Positions 1 through 8,366 are shown, numbered from the stretch's first letter. The stretch: 34,418 nucleotides of DNA from Acidimicrobiaceae bacterium (GCA_027306755.1 DAHUZE010000073.1:1-34418); one strand, 5' to 3'. Notes: generated by a model from the sequence alone, not told the origin. A program made the numbers and translations.

Positions 1-4
1 CGAC

Positions 5-394
5 GTGCACGGCGCGGCCGCACTGGCAATGATGGGACCCGTGGCCGACCTCCTCTCCTACCTGGACGCCGTTGACGGTTCGCTCCTGCGCTACCTCGAC
101 GATCACCACGAGCTCTCGGGGGAGACGGTGCGACGGCTGCACCGGTTTGCCGTCGCCCTGTCCGAAGGGTCCATGACCCCCGGCCTGGCACTCGCCGATT
201 GGGCCGACTTCTTCCCACTGGCGGCGGCCTTCGTGGTGGTCTGCGGCAGCGCCGAGCTGGCCGACCTCTACGACCAGTCCACGGTGTTCAGTGCCGTCGT
301 CCGCGGCGACGTGCCCTTGACCGACGCCGATCGCGTCTTCGTCGTGGTCCTGGCCGACGAGCTCGAGGCGTATACGGACGACTTGACCGCTTGA
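5..394 (+). CDS. Hypothetical protein, possibly 5'-partial
   Basis: I do not recognise this family. The frame is open to the window edge, so the gene may begin upstream; inside the window the candidate starts are GTG at 5 and two adjacent ATGs at 29 and 32. The product of up to 129 residues is acidic, soluble and largely helical in appearance, with many Leu, Ala and Asp and no signal peptide or membrane segment. Third-position GC is high, as in the neighbouring genes, which supports coding. It ends 141 bases before the next gene, which has its own promoter, so it is probably not in that operon. A function cannot be assigned. Confidence 0.55.
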   Translation: MHGAAALAMMGPVADLLSYLDAVDGSLLRYLDDHHELSGETVRRLHRFAVALSEGSMTPGLALADWADFFPLAAAFVVVCGSAELADLYDQSTVFSAVVRGDVPLTDADRVFVVVLADELEAYTDDLTA

Positions 395-497
395 GCGGCT
401 GCGCTGGCCGCCCGGCACTTCCCCGCCCCGGCTGATTCGATCCCTGCGGACGGGACCGGACCCCGAGCTCGGGCCGCCGGTGCTCGATTCTCCCGAA

Positions 498-528
498 TTG
501 TACGTACATCCGTACAACCCCCTACAAT
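498..528 (+). promoter_or_regulatory. tauE operon promoter with overlapping GntR/HutC-type operator
   Basis: A -35 like TTGTAC (498-503) and a -10 TACAAT (523-528) are separated by 19 bases. The perfect 10-bp palindrome TGTACGTACA lies at 499-508, and a wider inverted repeat pairs TTGTACG (498-504) with CGTACAA (511-517). HutC-subfamily GntR regulators are known to bind sites of the form GT-N-TA-N-AC, such as the TreR operator TTGTATATACAA. The third gene of this operon is such a regulator, so autorepression is the natural inference. The -10 lies 7 bases before the GTG at 536, which fits a leaderless transcript. Confidence 0.6.
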
Positions 529-535
529 GGGAGCC

Positions 536-1375
536 GTGACGCCCCTGGACCTCGTGCTCTCGCTGGCCGCGGTCTCCGTGCTGGCGGGCGTGCTCGGCTC
601 CCTCGTCGGGCTCGGCGGCGGCGTGGTCGTGGTGCCGGTGCTCACGCTCCTGTACCACGTGGACATTCGACTGGCCATCGGCGCCTCCATCGTGTCGGTC
701 ATCGCCACGTCTTCGGGCGCGGCGGCGGCGTACGTGCGAGACCGCATGTGCAACCTGAGGGCCGGCATGTTCCTAGAGATCGCCACCACGATCGGGGCGC
801 TGTCCGGAGCGTTCCTCACCACGCTTCTGCCTGCCCGAGCCCTCTTCGTCGTATTCGCTGTCGTGCTCGGGTACTCCGCGTTCGCCACGTTCCGCAAGCG
901 GCACGCGGCCGCCGTGCTCACCACGTCCAACGACCGGATTGCCAACGCCCTCCAGCTGCACGGGTCGTACTACGACCTGGCCGAAGGCCGCGAGATCGCC
1001 TACAAGGTGGTCGGCACCAAGCTCGGGCTGTCGGTCATGTACGTGGCCGGGTTGGTGTCCGCCCTGCTGGGAATCGGGTCCGGGGCGCTCAAGGTGCCGG
1101 CCATGGACCTGGCAATGCACCTTCCAATGAAGGTGTCCACCGCAACCAGCAACTTCATGATCGGGGTGACGGCCGCCGCCAGCGCCGGGGTGTACTTCGC
1201 CCGCGGACAGATCGACCCGGTGATCGCCGCCCCCGTGGCCGTCGGAGTGCTGTGCGGATCGCTCGTGGGGTCCCGGGTGCTGGGGCGGATCACCTCGTCC
1301 ACTGTGCGCTGGGTGTTCGTGGTCGTGCTGACGGTGATCTGCGTCGAGATGCTGCAGCGGGGGATCACCGGATGA
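536..1375 (+). CDS. TauE/SafE family sulfite/anion exporter
   Basis: This is an integral membrane transporter of the TauE/SafE (DUF81) family, whose members export sulfite, sulfoacetate or related organic anions. The protein of about 280 residues has roughly eight hydrophobic segments arranged as two halves. The N-terminal glycine-rich motif GLGGGVVVVPVL and the equivalent GIGSGALKVPAMDL of the second half are typical of the family. I prefer GTG at 536 over ATG at 527, because the likely -10 hexamer (523-528) overlaps that ATG and no ribosome binding site precedes it. The stop overlaps the start of the DUF1634 gene by 4 bases (ATGA). The substrate cannot be read from the sequence. Confidence 0.88.
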   Translation: MTPLDLVLSLAAVSVLAGVLGSLVGLGGGVVVVPVLTLLYHVDIRLAIGASIVSVIATSSGAAAAYVRDRMCNLRAGMFLEIATTIGALSGAFLTTLLPARALFVVFAVVLGYSAFATFRKRHAAAVLTTSNDRIANALQLHGSYYDLAEGREIAYKVVGTKLGLSVMYVAGLVSALLGIGSGALKVPAMDLAMHLPMKVSTATSNFMIGVTAAASAGVYFARGQIDPVIAAPVAVGVLCGSLVGSRVLGRITSSTVRWVFVVVLTVICVEMLQRGITG

Positions 1376-1809
1376 GCGCGGAGGCCATGCCCGGAAAGAG
1401 GCTCCCGCAGGAGGACACCGGCGTGCACCGCGTAGAGGGGGCCATCAGCGTGGTCCTGCGGGTCGGCGTCCTCCTCAGCGTGGGGGTGATCGCAGTGGGG
1501 CTGGGGCTCATGTTCGCCCATCACCCGGGGTACGGCTCGTTCACCGGGCACTTCTCCTACCATCGCCTCACGTCCCCGTCCACGACCTTCCCGCACACGC
1601 TGACCCAGCTCGGCTCCTCGCTGTCCAAGGGCAACGGGCGCGGCATCGTCGTGGTGGGCGTCCTCCTGCTGATCGCCACCCCCGTCGTTCGCGTTGCCGT
1701 GTCCGTGCTTGCGTTCGTGCTCGAGCGAGACCCGGCGATGACGGCGGTGACCCTCGTCGTCCTCGGGGTGCTTGTGCTCTCCTTCGTGCTCGGCGGCCAG
1801 CTGGGATGA
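1372..1809 (+). CDS. DUF1634 domain membrane protein
   Basis: A 145-residue protein with three hydrophobic segments: near residues 20-45 (VVLRVGVLLSVGVIAVGLGL), about 85-105 (GIVVVGVLLLIATPVVRVAV), and a C-terminal segment ending in LGVLVLSFVLGGQLG. The invariant-looking arginine near the start of segment one and the RVAVSVLAFVLERD stretch match DUF1634 proteins. These are small membrane proteins usually encoded directly after a TauE/SafE exporter and presumed to be its accessory subunit. It overlaps the upstream exporter gene and the downstream regulator gene by 4 bases each, so translation of all three is probably coupled. Confidence 0.85.
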   Translation: MSAEAMPGKRLPQEDTGVHRVEGAISVVLRVGVLLSVGVIAVGLGLMFAHHPGYGSFTGHFSYHRLTSPSTTFPHTLTQLGSSLSKGNGRGIVVVGVLLLIATPVVRVAVSVLAFVLERDPAMTAVTLVVLGVLVLSFVLGGQLG

Positions 1810-2525
1810 GCTCCGTGGACCGGTCCAGCGCGCTCCCGTTGTGGGCGCAGATCGTGGCCGACCTTCGGGAGCGCATGGCCGGCGGAGCGTTCGACCAGCG
1901 GTTCCCCACCGAGCACGAGCTGGCCGCCACCTACGGGGTGAGCCGCCAGACGGTCCGCGAGGCGGTCAGGCGCCTCCAGGACGAGGGCCTGCTGGAACGC
2001 CATCGGGGACGGGGGACGACCCTGTCCCGGCCCGTGCTGGAGCAACCCCTGCGGACGCTCTACAGCCTGGCGAGCACGGTGAGCGGCCACGGCTTGCGGG
2101 AGCGAAACGAGATCCGGGCAGCCGAGCGTCGCCCGGCGCCCCCGGAGGTGGCCGAGATCCTGCAACTGGCGCCGGGCGCACCGGCCGTCTATCTCGAGCG
2201 GCTCCGCTTTGCCGGAGACGACCCGCTGTCCCTGGAACGCTCGTGGCTCCCGTGGTCCACGGCCCGCGGGCTCCTGCATGCCGACTTGGCCCACGGTCCC
2301 CTGTACCAGGCGCTCCTCGATCGGTGCGGCGTGCGCGTCACCTCGGGCCGCGAGCGGATCGCGCCGGCGCTCCCGTCCCCGGTGGAGCGACGAGCCCTGC
2401 GGATGCGCGCCGGAGTGGCGGCCTTCCTGGTCGAGCGCCAGGCGCGGGCAGGTGAGGTGGTGGTGGAGCTCCGCTGGTCGACGGTTCGCGGGGACCGGTA
2501 CCGGTTCCTGGCCGAATGGCCGTAA
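1806..2525 (+). CDS. GntR-family transcriptional regulator, HutC type with UTRA domain
   Basis: A 239-residue regulator. Residues about 10-75 form the winged helix-turn-helix, with LPLWAQIVADLRERM, FPTEHELAATYGVSRQTVRE and LQDEGLLERHRGRGT, the classic GntR signature. Residues about 95-235 form a UTRA ligand-binding domain (APAVYLERLRFAGDDPLSLE, then a C-terminal VELRWSTVRGDRYRF), which places it in the HutC subfamily. It starts at an ATG overlapping the DUF1634 stop. It probably senses the exported compound or a relative, and represses the operon from the palindromes at 498-517. The effector is unknown. Confidence 0.9.
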   Translation: MSSVDRSSALPLWAQIVADLRERMAGGAFDQRFPTEHELAATYGVSRQTVREAVRRLQDEGLLERHRGRGTTLSRPVLEQPLRTLYSLASTVSGHGLRERNEIRAAERRPAPPEVAEILQLAPGAPAVYLERLRFAGDDPLSLERSWLPWSTARGLLHADLAHGPLYQALLDRCGVRVTSGRERIAPALPSPVERRALRMRAGVAAFLVERQARAGEVVVELRWSTVRGDRYRFLAEWP

Positions 2526-2859
2526 CCTGCTGGCAACGGTCCCGGCCTGCAAGGATGGGGGGGATGTCGGGCCACTCCACCGTTCTCTGGCGACGCGGTG
2601 CCTTGCCACACCCGGGCGGGGCCTGCGCCGCGGCCCGGGCGGTGGCCTGGGTGGCGGTTCTGTGAGTGCTCGAGAATGGAGAGGGCCCGGTTCGCCGGAT
2701 GGCCGCGCCGCCGACCCCGGCGCCATGCGGCGGCGCCCGCCACCCCCGGTGCGTCGCTCGCGGCCCTCGCCTCCGCAACGGGGGGGGCGAACCCGCGCCG
2801 CCAGCGCCACAGGCAGGGCATTCATCGAACCTTCATCACGGGTTCGTATGCTGAACCAG
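2526..2859. other. Intergenic gap with a GC-rich hairpin
   Basis: No convincing gene is seen; the long open frames crossing it look like shadows of high-GC sequence. A hairpin pairs CCCGGGC (2611-2617) with GCCCGGG (2633-2639) and could end the gntR operon, although no T-tract follows. Near the right end TATGCT (2847-2852) looks like a -10 hexamer 7 bases before a GTG at 2860. TTCATC occurs twice just upstream (2821 and 2832), of unknown meaning. Confidence 0.35.
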
Positions 2860-4242
2860 GTGACCTCGGACCCGGCACAGCGGGCGGCCGACGGCGAGGG
2901 GGACGACGACCAGGTGTTCAGTCGGGCCGTCGGTACGCGACGGCCCGTGACCCAGACCCGCGCCCTGCACGCGGCGCGACCCACCGAGCTCCGCCCACCT
3001 GGGGGACTCGGAGGCAACCGTCCAGAGGGCAATCGGCCCGTTCCGCCGCGCCCGCCTGCCGTCCGCCGTGGCCGGCGCCATGGCCGTGGCCGTGGCCGTC
3101 GACTGTCGGTGCGAGCCCGGCGCATCCGCGCCGGGATCCTGATGGTGCTGGCAGCGCTCTTGCTCTGGGCGGCCGTATCGCTGGGCGGCGCCCTCATGAA
3201 CCCCCAGCTGGGGGTCACCCTGCCGGCGCGGGGCGCAGAGTGGGTGCGAGAGCACGGCGGGGCCAGCATCGTGAACTGGATCGAGAACGTCTGGTACTCC
3301 CATCACGCGCCGAAAGTCGGCGGGGCGCCCCCACCGACAGCAATCAAGCGAACCACCAGCTCTACCGCGATTCCCGCCAACGTCGGGCCTCCCCACCTTC
3401 CCCAGCCGGCGCCGATCAAGCCGTTCGCCTCTCCCGCCCTGCCGGGTGAGGGCCAGTGGTCACCCGCCGGCCGGCTCGTGAAGGGCATCCCCGCCGTCTA
3501 CACCACGAGCCTGCGGCCGGACGCCGTCCACACCAGCTACGTGGTGGGCGCGGCCTGGATGGACACCAAGCTCCTGCGGGCCACGCTCTACTCGGGGAGC
3601 CAGATCCCCGGAGGCGGCCCGTACCCCCATACGGCCCCCATCCCGCCATCCGCGGCCACCAGCCTCGTCGCGGCCTTCAACGCCGGGTTCCTCATGAGCG
3701 CAGCCAACGGCGGGTACTACACCGACGGCCACACCATCATCCCGTTGCGCACGGGCGCCGCCTCGGCCGTGGTCTACAAGAACGGGACAATGACGGTGGG
3801 CGCGTGGAACCAGCAGGTGCACATGACGCCCACAGTGGTTTCTGTGCGCCAGAACCTGGACCTGCTCGTGACACACGGAAAGCCGGTTGCCGGGCTGACA
3901 GCCACAACAACGACCAAGTGGGGCGCCACGCTGGGCAATGCCGTCTACGTATGGCGCTCGGGACTCGGTGTCACCGCCAACGGCGCTCTCGTCTACGTGG
4001 GCGGCCCCACACTGAACATCACTGACCTGGCGAACATCCTGGCCCGAGCCGGGTGTGTGAGGGCCATGGAGCTCGACATCAACACCACATGGGTCAACTA
4101 CACGGTGTTCAAGCCGGCGACACCCAACGGTCCGGCCACGGGCACAAACGGCACCTTGCTCCAATCCCAGATGTCAGGCACGACGGCGCGGTACTTTCAG
4201 ACGTGGTGGGTCCGAGACTTCTTCACCATGTCCTCCCGGTGA
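2860..4242 (+). CDS. Membrane-anchored phosphodiester glycosidase family protein (NAGPA/DUF2233)
   Basis: The C-terminal half matches the phosphodiester glycosidase family, named after human GlcNAc-1-phosphodiester alpha-N-acetylglucosaminidase. Visible features are AAFNAGFLMSAANGGYYTDG, repeated GG turns, and the late MELDINTTWVNYTVF motif where the family carries its conserved D and N residues. The N-terminus is basic and Arg/Pro-rich, followed by one membrane segment near residues 93-113 (ILMVLAALLLWAAVSLGGAL), so the enzyme should face outward. The start is uncertain: ATG 2848 is in frame but overlaps a likely -10 TATGCT, so GTG 2860 is preferred (460 residues). The stop overlaps the next gene by 4 bases, linking it to arabinan precursor synthesis; a role in trimming wall glycans is inference. 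Confidence 0.8.
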   Translation: MTSDPAQRAADGEGDDDQVFSRAVGTRRPVTQTRALHAARPTELRPPGGLGGNRPEGNRPVPPRPPAVRRGRRHGRGRGRRLSVRARRIRAGILMVLAALLLWAAVSLGGALMNPQLGVTLPARGAEWVREHGGASIVNWIENVWYSHHAPKVGGAPPPTAIKRTTSSTAIPANVGPPHLPQPAPIKPFASPALPGEGQWSPAGRLVKGIPAVYTTSLRPDAVHTSYVVGAAWMDTKLLRATLYSGSQIPGGGPYPHTAPIPPSAATSLVAAFNAGFLMSAANGGYYTDGHTIIPLRTGAASAVVYKNGTMTVGAWNQQVHMTPTVVSVRQNLDLLVTHGKPVAGLTATTTTKWGATLGNAVYVWRSGLGVTANGALVYVGGPTLNITDLANILARAGCVRAMELDINTTWVNYTVFKPATPNGPATGTNGTLLQSQMSGTTARYFQTWWVRDFFTMSSR

Positions 4243-5177
4243 CGAGGTCGGCCACGCAGCCCCTGGAGGACGCGAGCCTTCCCCCCCACCGGCAACCCAC
4301 GCGGGCAGGTGATCTGCTCCGGCTGCTCCGACCCACCCAATGGACGAAGAACGTCCTGGTCTTCGTGGCGCCGGGCGCCGCGGGCTCGCTCGTCCACGCG
4401 GAGCTGGCGCTGAAGTCCGTGGGAGCATTCGCCATCTTCTGTGCCGCGGCGTCGGCCACGTACTGCCTGAACGACACGCTGGACGCCGAGACCGACCGCG
4501 TCCACCCGGTCAAGCGCCACCGGCCGGTGGCTTCGGGCCGGGTCAGCCCGGCCACGGCGGTCGGCCTGGCGGTGCCGCTCATCCTCGCCGCCCTGGCGGG
4601 TTCCTGGTTCCTGGCAGGCTGGAAGCTCACGGTGGTCACCGCGCTGTACGTCGCCATCACGCTCTCCTACAGCGCGTGGCTCAAGCGGGTTGCCGTGATC
4701 GAGCTGGTTGCGGTGGCGGTGGGGTTCGTGCTGCGGGCCATTGCGGGCGGGGTGGCGGTGGGGGTCGGCCTGTCGGAATGGTTCCTGCTGGTCACGTCGT
4801 TCGGCGCCCTGTTCCTGGTCATCGGCAAGCGGGCTGGGGAGCACGAGACGCTGGGTCCTGACCGGGCGCTGCACCGCCACACCCTCTCCCTGTACTCCCC
4901 TGAGTACCTGCGCTCCGCGCTCACTCTCACCGCTGCCGGCGCCGTGACCACGTACTGCCTCTGGGCATTCAACCAGACCGGTCTCGCTCGCCGCGGTGAC
5001 CACCTGGTATGGATCGAGCTGTCGGTGGCGCCTGTGGTCACCGGCGTCCTCTACGTGCTGCGGCTGCTGACCGACGGCCACGGGGAGTCACCCACCGACC
5101 TGGCGCTCAGCGACCGGACGTTGCAGGTGATCGGGGCCGCCTGGGCGCTCCTGGTCGGCCTCGGCGTGTATGGCTGA
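4239..5177 (+). CDS. ubiA: Decaprenyl-phosphate phosphoribosyltransferase (UbiA family)
   Basis: A polytopic UbiA-superfamily prenyltransferase of 312 residues. In mycobacteria the homologue (Rv3806c) joins 5-phosphoribosyl pyrophosphate to decaprenyl phosphate, giving decaprenyl-phosphoryl-5-phosphoribose, the first committed step to decaprenyl-phospho-arabinose. The diagnostic Mg/diphosphate motif NDTLDAETDRVHPVKRHRP lies at residues 78-96, close in form to the mycobacterial enzyme. The family-typical GKRAGEHETLG and LYSPEYLRS stretches follow in the second half. About eight or nine hydrophobic helices are visible. The start is GTG 4239, overlapping the upstream TGA; the stop overlaps dprE1 by 8 bases. 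The immediate dprE1/dprE2 context makes this the DPPR synthase rather than a quinone prenyltransferase. Confidence 0.9.
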   Translation: MTRSATQPLEDASLPPHRQPTRAGDLLRLLRPTQWTKNVLVFVAPGAAGSLVHAELALKSVGAFAIFCAAASATYCLNDTLDAETDRVHPVKRHRPVASGRVSPATAVGLAVPLILAALAGSWFLAGWKLTVVTALYVAITLSYSAWLKRVAVIELVAVAVGFVLRAIAGGVAVGVGLSEWFLLVTSFGALFLVIGKRAGEHETLGPDRALHRHTLSLYSPEYLRSALTLTAAGAVTTYCLWAFNQTGLARRGDHLVWIELSVAPVVTGVLYVLRLLTDGHGESPTDLALSDRTLQVIGAAWALLVGLGVYG

Positions 5178-6522
5178 GCCCGGCCTCCTTACGGGGTGGG
5201 GCCGCACGGCCCCCACGCACGCCGTATCGGTCGAGCCGGGCCACCTCTCGGACCTGCGCAAGCTGCTGGAGACCGCAGACGGCTCCGGTCTCATCGCCCG
5301 GGGCATGGGTCGAAGCTACGGGGACGCTGCGCAATGCGCGGGAGGCACCGTCGTCCGGCTTGCGCACCTGTCGGCGATCGGGGAGATCGACGAGGTGCAC
5401 GGCACCGTCGAGGCAGAGGGTGGCGCCACCCTGGACGCGCTCATGCGATGCACGCTCCGGCGTGGCTGGTTCCCGCCAGTCACCCCGGGGACCCGGCAGG
5501 TGACGCTGGGGGGCGCCGTGGCCGCGGACGTGCACGGCAAGAACCACCACCGCGACGGGAGCCTGTGCCGCCACGTGACCGCGCTCACGCTCGAGTCGCC
5601 CGGCGGGACCTTCGAGGTCGGGCCGGGCAAGGACCCCGACCTGTTCTGGGCCACCGCCGGCGGCATGGGGCTGACCGGGATCGTCAGCCGGGCCACGCTC
5701 CAGCTCATCCCCGTGGAGTCCGAGCTCATGGTGGTCGACACTGACCGGTTCGGCGACCTGGACTCGGTCATGGCGGCGATGGAGGAAGGCGACGACCGCT
5801 ACCGGTACTCGGTGGCGTGGGTGGACTGCACGTCGCCCGGTCGGCGCGCCGGCCGGTCCGTGCTCACCCGTGGCGACCATGCCCTGCTCGAGCAGCTCCC
5901 GGTCCGCCGGGCGCGCGCGCTGTCGTCAGGTATCGGCGATGCGCGGCTCAAGGTGCCGCGGCGCCTGCCCGCGCACCCGCTCAACGGGCCGACGATCCGG
6001 GCGTTCAACGAGGCCTGGTACCGCCGGGCTCCCCGCCGCCGGCATGGTGAGCTCCAGCCCCTGGGGCGCTTCTTCCACCCGCTGGACGGAGTGGCGGACT
6101 GGAACCGGCTCTACGGGCCCCGGGGTTTCGTCCAGTACCAGTTCGCGGTGGGCCCGGATCACGCCGATGTCGTCCGCCGGGCGGTCGGGCTCCTGTCCCA
6201 GCGCCGCCTTCCGTCCTTCTTGGCCGTCCTCAAGCGGTTCGGTCCGGGAGATCCTGGCCCGATGTCGTTTCCCATGGCAGGGTGGACCCTGGCCCTGGAC
6301 CTTCCGGTCGGCCCTCCGGCCCTGCCGGACAGCCTGGACGAGCTGGACACCATGGTCGCCGAGGCGGGCGGCCGCGTGTACCTGGCCAAAGACGCCCGCC
6401 TTCGGCCGGACCTGCTGGCCGTGATGTACCCCCGCAGCCCCGAACTGGCCGCCGCACGCCGACGGGTCGACCCGGATGGCCTGCTGCGCTCGGATCTCTC
6501 GCGCCGGCTTGGGATCGACTAG
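5170..6522 (+). CDS. dprE1: Decaprenylphosphoryl-beta-D-ribose 2'-oxidase (DprE1)
   Basis: This FAD-dependent oxidase converts decaprenylphosphoryl-ribose to the 2'-keto intermediate, acting with DprE2 as the epimerase that makes decaprenyl-phospho-arabinose. The 450-residue product has the FAD-binding ARGMGRSYGD (43-52), PGTRQVTLGGAVAADVHGKNHH (ending at residue 127), the substrate-site QYQF, LKRFGPG, and the catalytic-lysine motif YLAKDAR. At the position of M. tuberculosis Cys387, the covalent target of benzothiazinones, it has Ala375 (GWTLALDLP), and Asn385 is replaced by Thr373. Alanine at the Cys387 position is known from naturally benzothiazinone-resistant mycobacteria such as M. avium. 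Length and domain order are those of DprE1. Confidence 0.92.
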   Translation: MAEPGLLTGWGRTAPTHAVSVEPGHLSDLRKLLETADGSGLIARGMGRSYGDAAQCAGGTVVRLAHLSAIGEIDEVHGTVEAEGGATLDALMRCTLRRGWFPPVTPGTRQVTLGGAVAADVHGKNHHRDGSLCRHVTALTLESPGGTFEVGPGKDPDLFWATAGGMGLTGIVSRATLQLIPVESELMVVDTDRFGDLDSVMAAMEEGDDRYRYSVAWVDCTSPGRRAGRSVLTRGDHALLEQLPVRRARALSSGIGDARLKVPRRLPAHPLNGPTIRAFNEAWYRRAPRRRHGELQPLGRFFHPLDGVADWNRLYGPRGFVQYQFAVGPDHADVVRRAVGLLSQRRLPSFLAVLKRFGPGDPGPMSFPMAGWTLALDLPVGPPALPDSLDELDTMVAEAGGRVYLAKDARLRPDLLAVMYPRSPELAAARRRVDPDGLLRSDLSRRLGID

Positions 6523-6610
6523 GCAGATGCTCGACGGTCCGTCTACCCGATCGGGCGGCGGGTCCGGCGCCGGTGATCGAGCCGCTCACGCAGCGGGAAA
6601 GGGACGGACC

Positions 6611-7372
6611 GTGCTGGACGCTTTCGGTCAACCGCAGTCCATCGTGGTGCTCGGTGGCACCTCTGACATCGCCGCGGCCGTGGTCGACCGACTGTGCGCC
6701 CACCGCTGCCGGACCGTCGTCCTTGCCGGTCGGGACGCCGGGAGGCTGGCGTCGGCGCGCGATCGTGCCGCCACGGCGGGAGCGGATCGGGTGGCCGAGG
6801 TGGCATGTGACGCCCTGGACGTGCGCGGGGCGCCCGACGTCGTGGACCGGTGCTTCGACGCTGCAGGCGGCGACGTAGACGTGGTGCTCGTGGCCATGGG
6901 CGTGCTCTCGGGGAGGGAGAACGAGCTCGACGCCGGGCATGCGGCCGACGTCGCCGCGGCCACCTACGCCTGGCCCGTGGCCGCGGTGACCCGCGCCGCG
7001 GCGCGGCTGCGTGACCAGGGGTACGGCCGGATCGTGGTCCTCTCCTCCGTGGCCGGCGTCCGCGTGCGCCGGGCCAACTTCGTGTACGGCTCGGCCAAGG
7101 CCGGCCTCGACGCCTTCGCGCTCGGGCTCAATGAGGCCCTCGAGGGAACGGGCGTGAGCGTCCAGGTCGTCCGTCCGGGCTTTGTCCGGACGAAGATGAC
7201 CGCCGGCCTCCAGGCAGCTCCCTTCGCCACGACCGCTGGCGCCGTAGCCGACCAGGTCGTTGCCGGCCTCGGCACTGCAGCGCCAGTGGTGTGGGCGCCT
7301 CCGGTGCTCCGCCTGGTGTTCGGGGTGCTCGCCCGGCTCCCGGCGGCGGCCTTCAAGCGGCTGCCGGGCTGA
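6611..7372 (+). CDS. dprE2: Decaprenylphospho-2-keto-ribose reductase (DprE2), SDR family
   Basis: A short-chain dehydrogenase that reduces the DprE1 product with NAD(P)H to decaprenyl-phospho-arabinose. The start is GTG 6611: it gives MLDAFGQPQS, matching the N-terminus of mycobacterial DprE2, and is preceded by a purine-rich site GGGAAAGGGA (6595-6604). The open frame extends upstream to 6476, but that extension is not conserved-looking. The product of 253 residues carries a Rossmann motif LGGTSDIA (14-21), active-site Ser around 145-146, and YGSAK with Tyr159 and Lys163. RVRRANFVYGS and VVRPGFVRT are very close to the M. tuberculosis protein. It lies 88 bases after dprE1 and ends the arabinan precursor operon. 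Confidence 0.92.
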   Translation: MLDAFGQPQSIVVLGGTSDIAAAVVDRLCAHRCRTVVLAGRDAGRLASARDRAATAGADRVAEVACDALDVRGAPDVVDRCFDAAGGDVDVVLVAMGVLSGRENELDAGHAADVAAATYAWPVAAVTRAAARLRDQGYGRIVVLSSVAGVRVRRANFVYGSAKAGLDAFALGLNEALEGTGVSVQVVRPGFVRTKMTAGLQAAPFATTAGAVADQVVAGLGTAAPVVWAPPVLRLVFGVLARLPAAAFKRLPG

Positions 7373-7475
7373 GGGACCCCGGTCCTCCCCAGGCCCGGGC
7401 TACGGCGACGGCGGCGCCTCCGGCCAACGTGCCCCGGGCCGCCGCCGAGGGCGCCACCTAGTTAGGATGGACCGC

Positions 7476-8366
7476 ATGATCGAGCGCAGGCCGTTCGGTC
7501 GGACTGGGCACCAGAGCGCCCGCGTGATCTTCGGCTCGGCCGGAGTAGGCGCGGTGGATCAGGACACCGCCGACCGGCTCCTCCCCCTCCTGGACGAATT
7601 CGGGGTCAATCACCTGGACACGGCGGCCGACTACGGAGATGCCGAGCTCCGCCTCGCGCCCTGGCTCCGCGGCCGCCGGGCGGACTTCTTCATCGCCACC
7701 AAGACGTCGGAACGATCGGGCGAGGGGGCGCGCCGGAGCTTGGAGCGCTCCCTGGAGCGGCTCGGAGTCGACCACGTCGAGCTGATCCAACTCCACAACC
7801 TGGTGGAGGAGGACGAGTGGCAGACGGCCCACCGGCCCGGCGGCGCATTGGATGCTCTCGTCCAGGCTCGAGAGGAGGGGCTGGTGCGGTTCATCGGCGT
7901 CACCGGCCATGGCCTGCGCATCCCCACCATGCACCTCCGGAGCCTGGAGCGCTTCCCCTACGACTCGGTGCTTTTCCCCTACAACTTCGTCTTGCTGCGG
8001 GACCGGGCCTACCGTGCTGACGTGGAAGCCCTCCTGGCGGTGTGCGATGAGCGCGGAGTGGCTGTCCAGACGATCAAGTCCACTGCCCGTCGCCGCTGGC
8101 CCGATCAGGATTCAGCCGAGGCCCGCGCCGGCCACAGCTGGTACGAGCCGTTGCGCGACGCCTCGGCGATCAGCCGTGCTGTGCGCTTCGTCCTGGACCG
8201 GCCGTCCCTGTTCGTGGACTCGTCATCGGAGTTCGAGACCCTCAGGTCGGTGCTGATGGCTGCCGACTCGCCATCGCCGGCCCCGCGAGCCGACGAGCTC
8301 GAGGCCGATCTGGCCAGCCTGGAGATGGCTCCGCTGTTCGACGGCGCCGCACTGGAGCGGATCTAG
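7476..8366 (+). CDS. Aldo/keto reductase
   Basis: A 296-residue NADPH-dependent aldo/keto reductase. The catalytic tetrad can be seen: Asp and Tyr in LDTAADYGDAE, Lys in FIATKTSER and His in VELIQLHN. The C-terminal half holds FIGVTGHG and SAISRAVRFVLDRP-type segments of the TIM barrel. The start is ATG 7476 or ATG 7467; TAGGAT (7463-7468) looks like a -10 that overlaps the first ATG and lies 7 bases before the second, so 7476 is preferred as a leaderless start. It is separated from dprE2 by about 100 bases and is likely a separate unit. The substrate is unknown. Confidence 0.88.
   Translation: MIERRPFGRTGHQSARVIFGSAGVGAVDQDTADRLLPLLDEFGVNHLDTAADYGDAELRLAPWLRGRRADFFIATKTSERSGEGARRSLERSLERLGVDHVELIQLHNLVEEDEWQTAHRPGGALDALVQAREEGLVRFIGVTGHGLRIPTMHLRSLERFPYDSVLFPYNFVLLRDRAYRADVEALLAVCDERGVAVQTIKSTARRRWPDQDSAEARAGHSWYEPLRDASAISRAVRFVLDRPSLFVDSSSEFETLRSVLMAADSPSPAPRADELEADLASLEMAPLFDGAALERI

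Noticed and set aside
2209-2847. Upstream extension of the glycosidase frame, open from 2209
   Set aside because: It overlaps the GntR gene and is Arg/Pro-rich shadow sequence; the believable start lies at 2848 or 2860.
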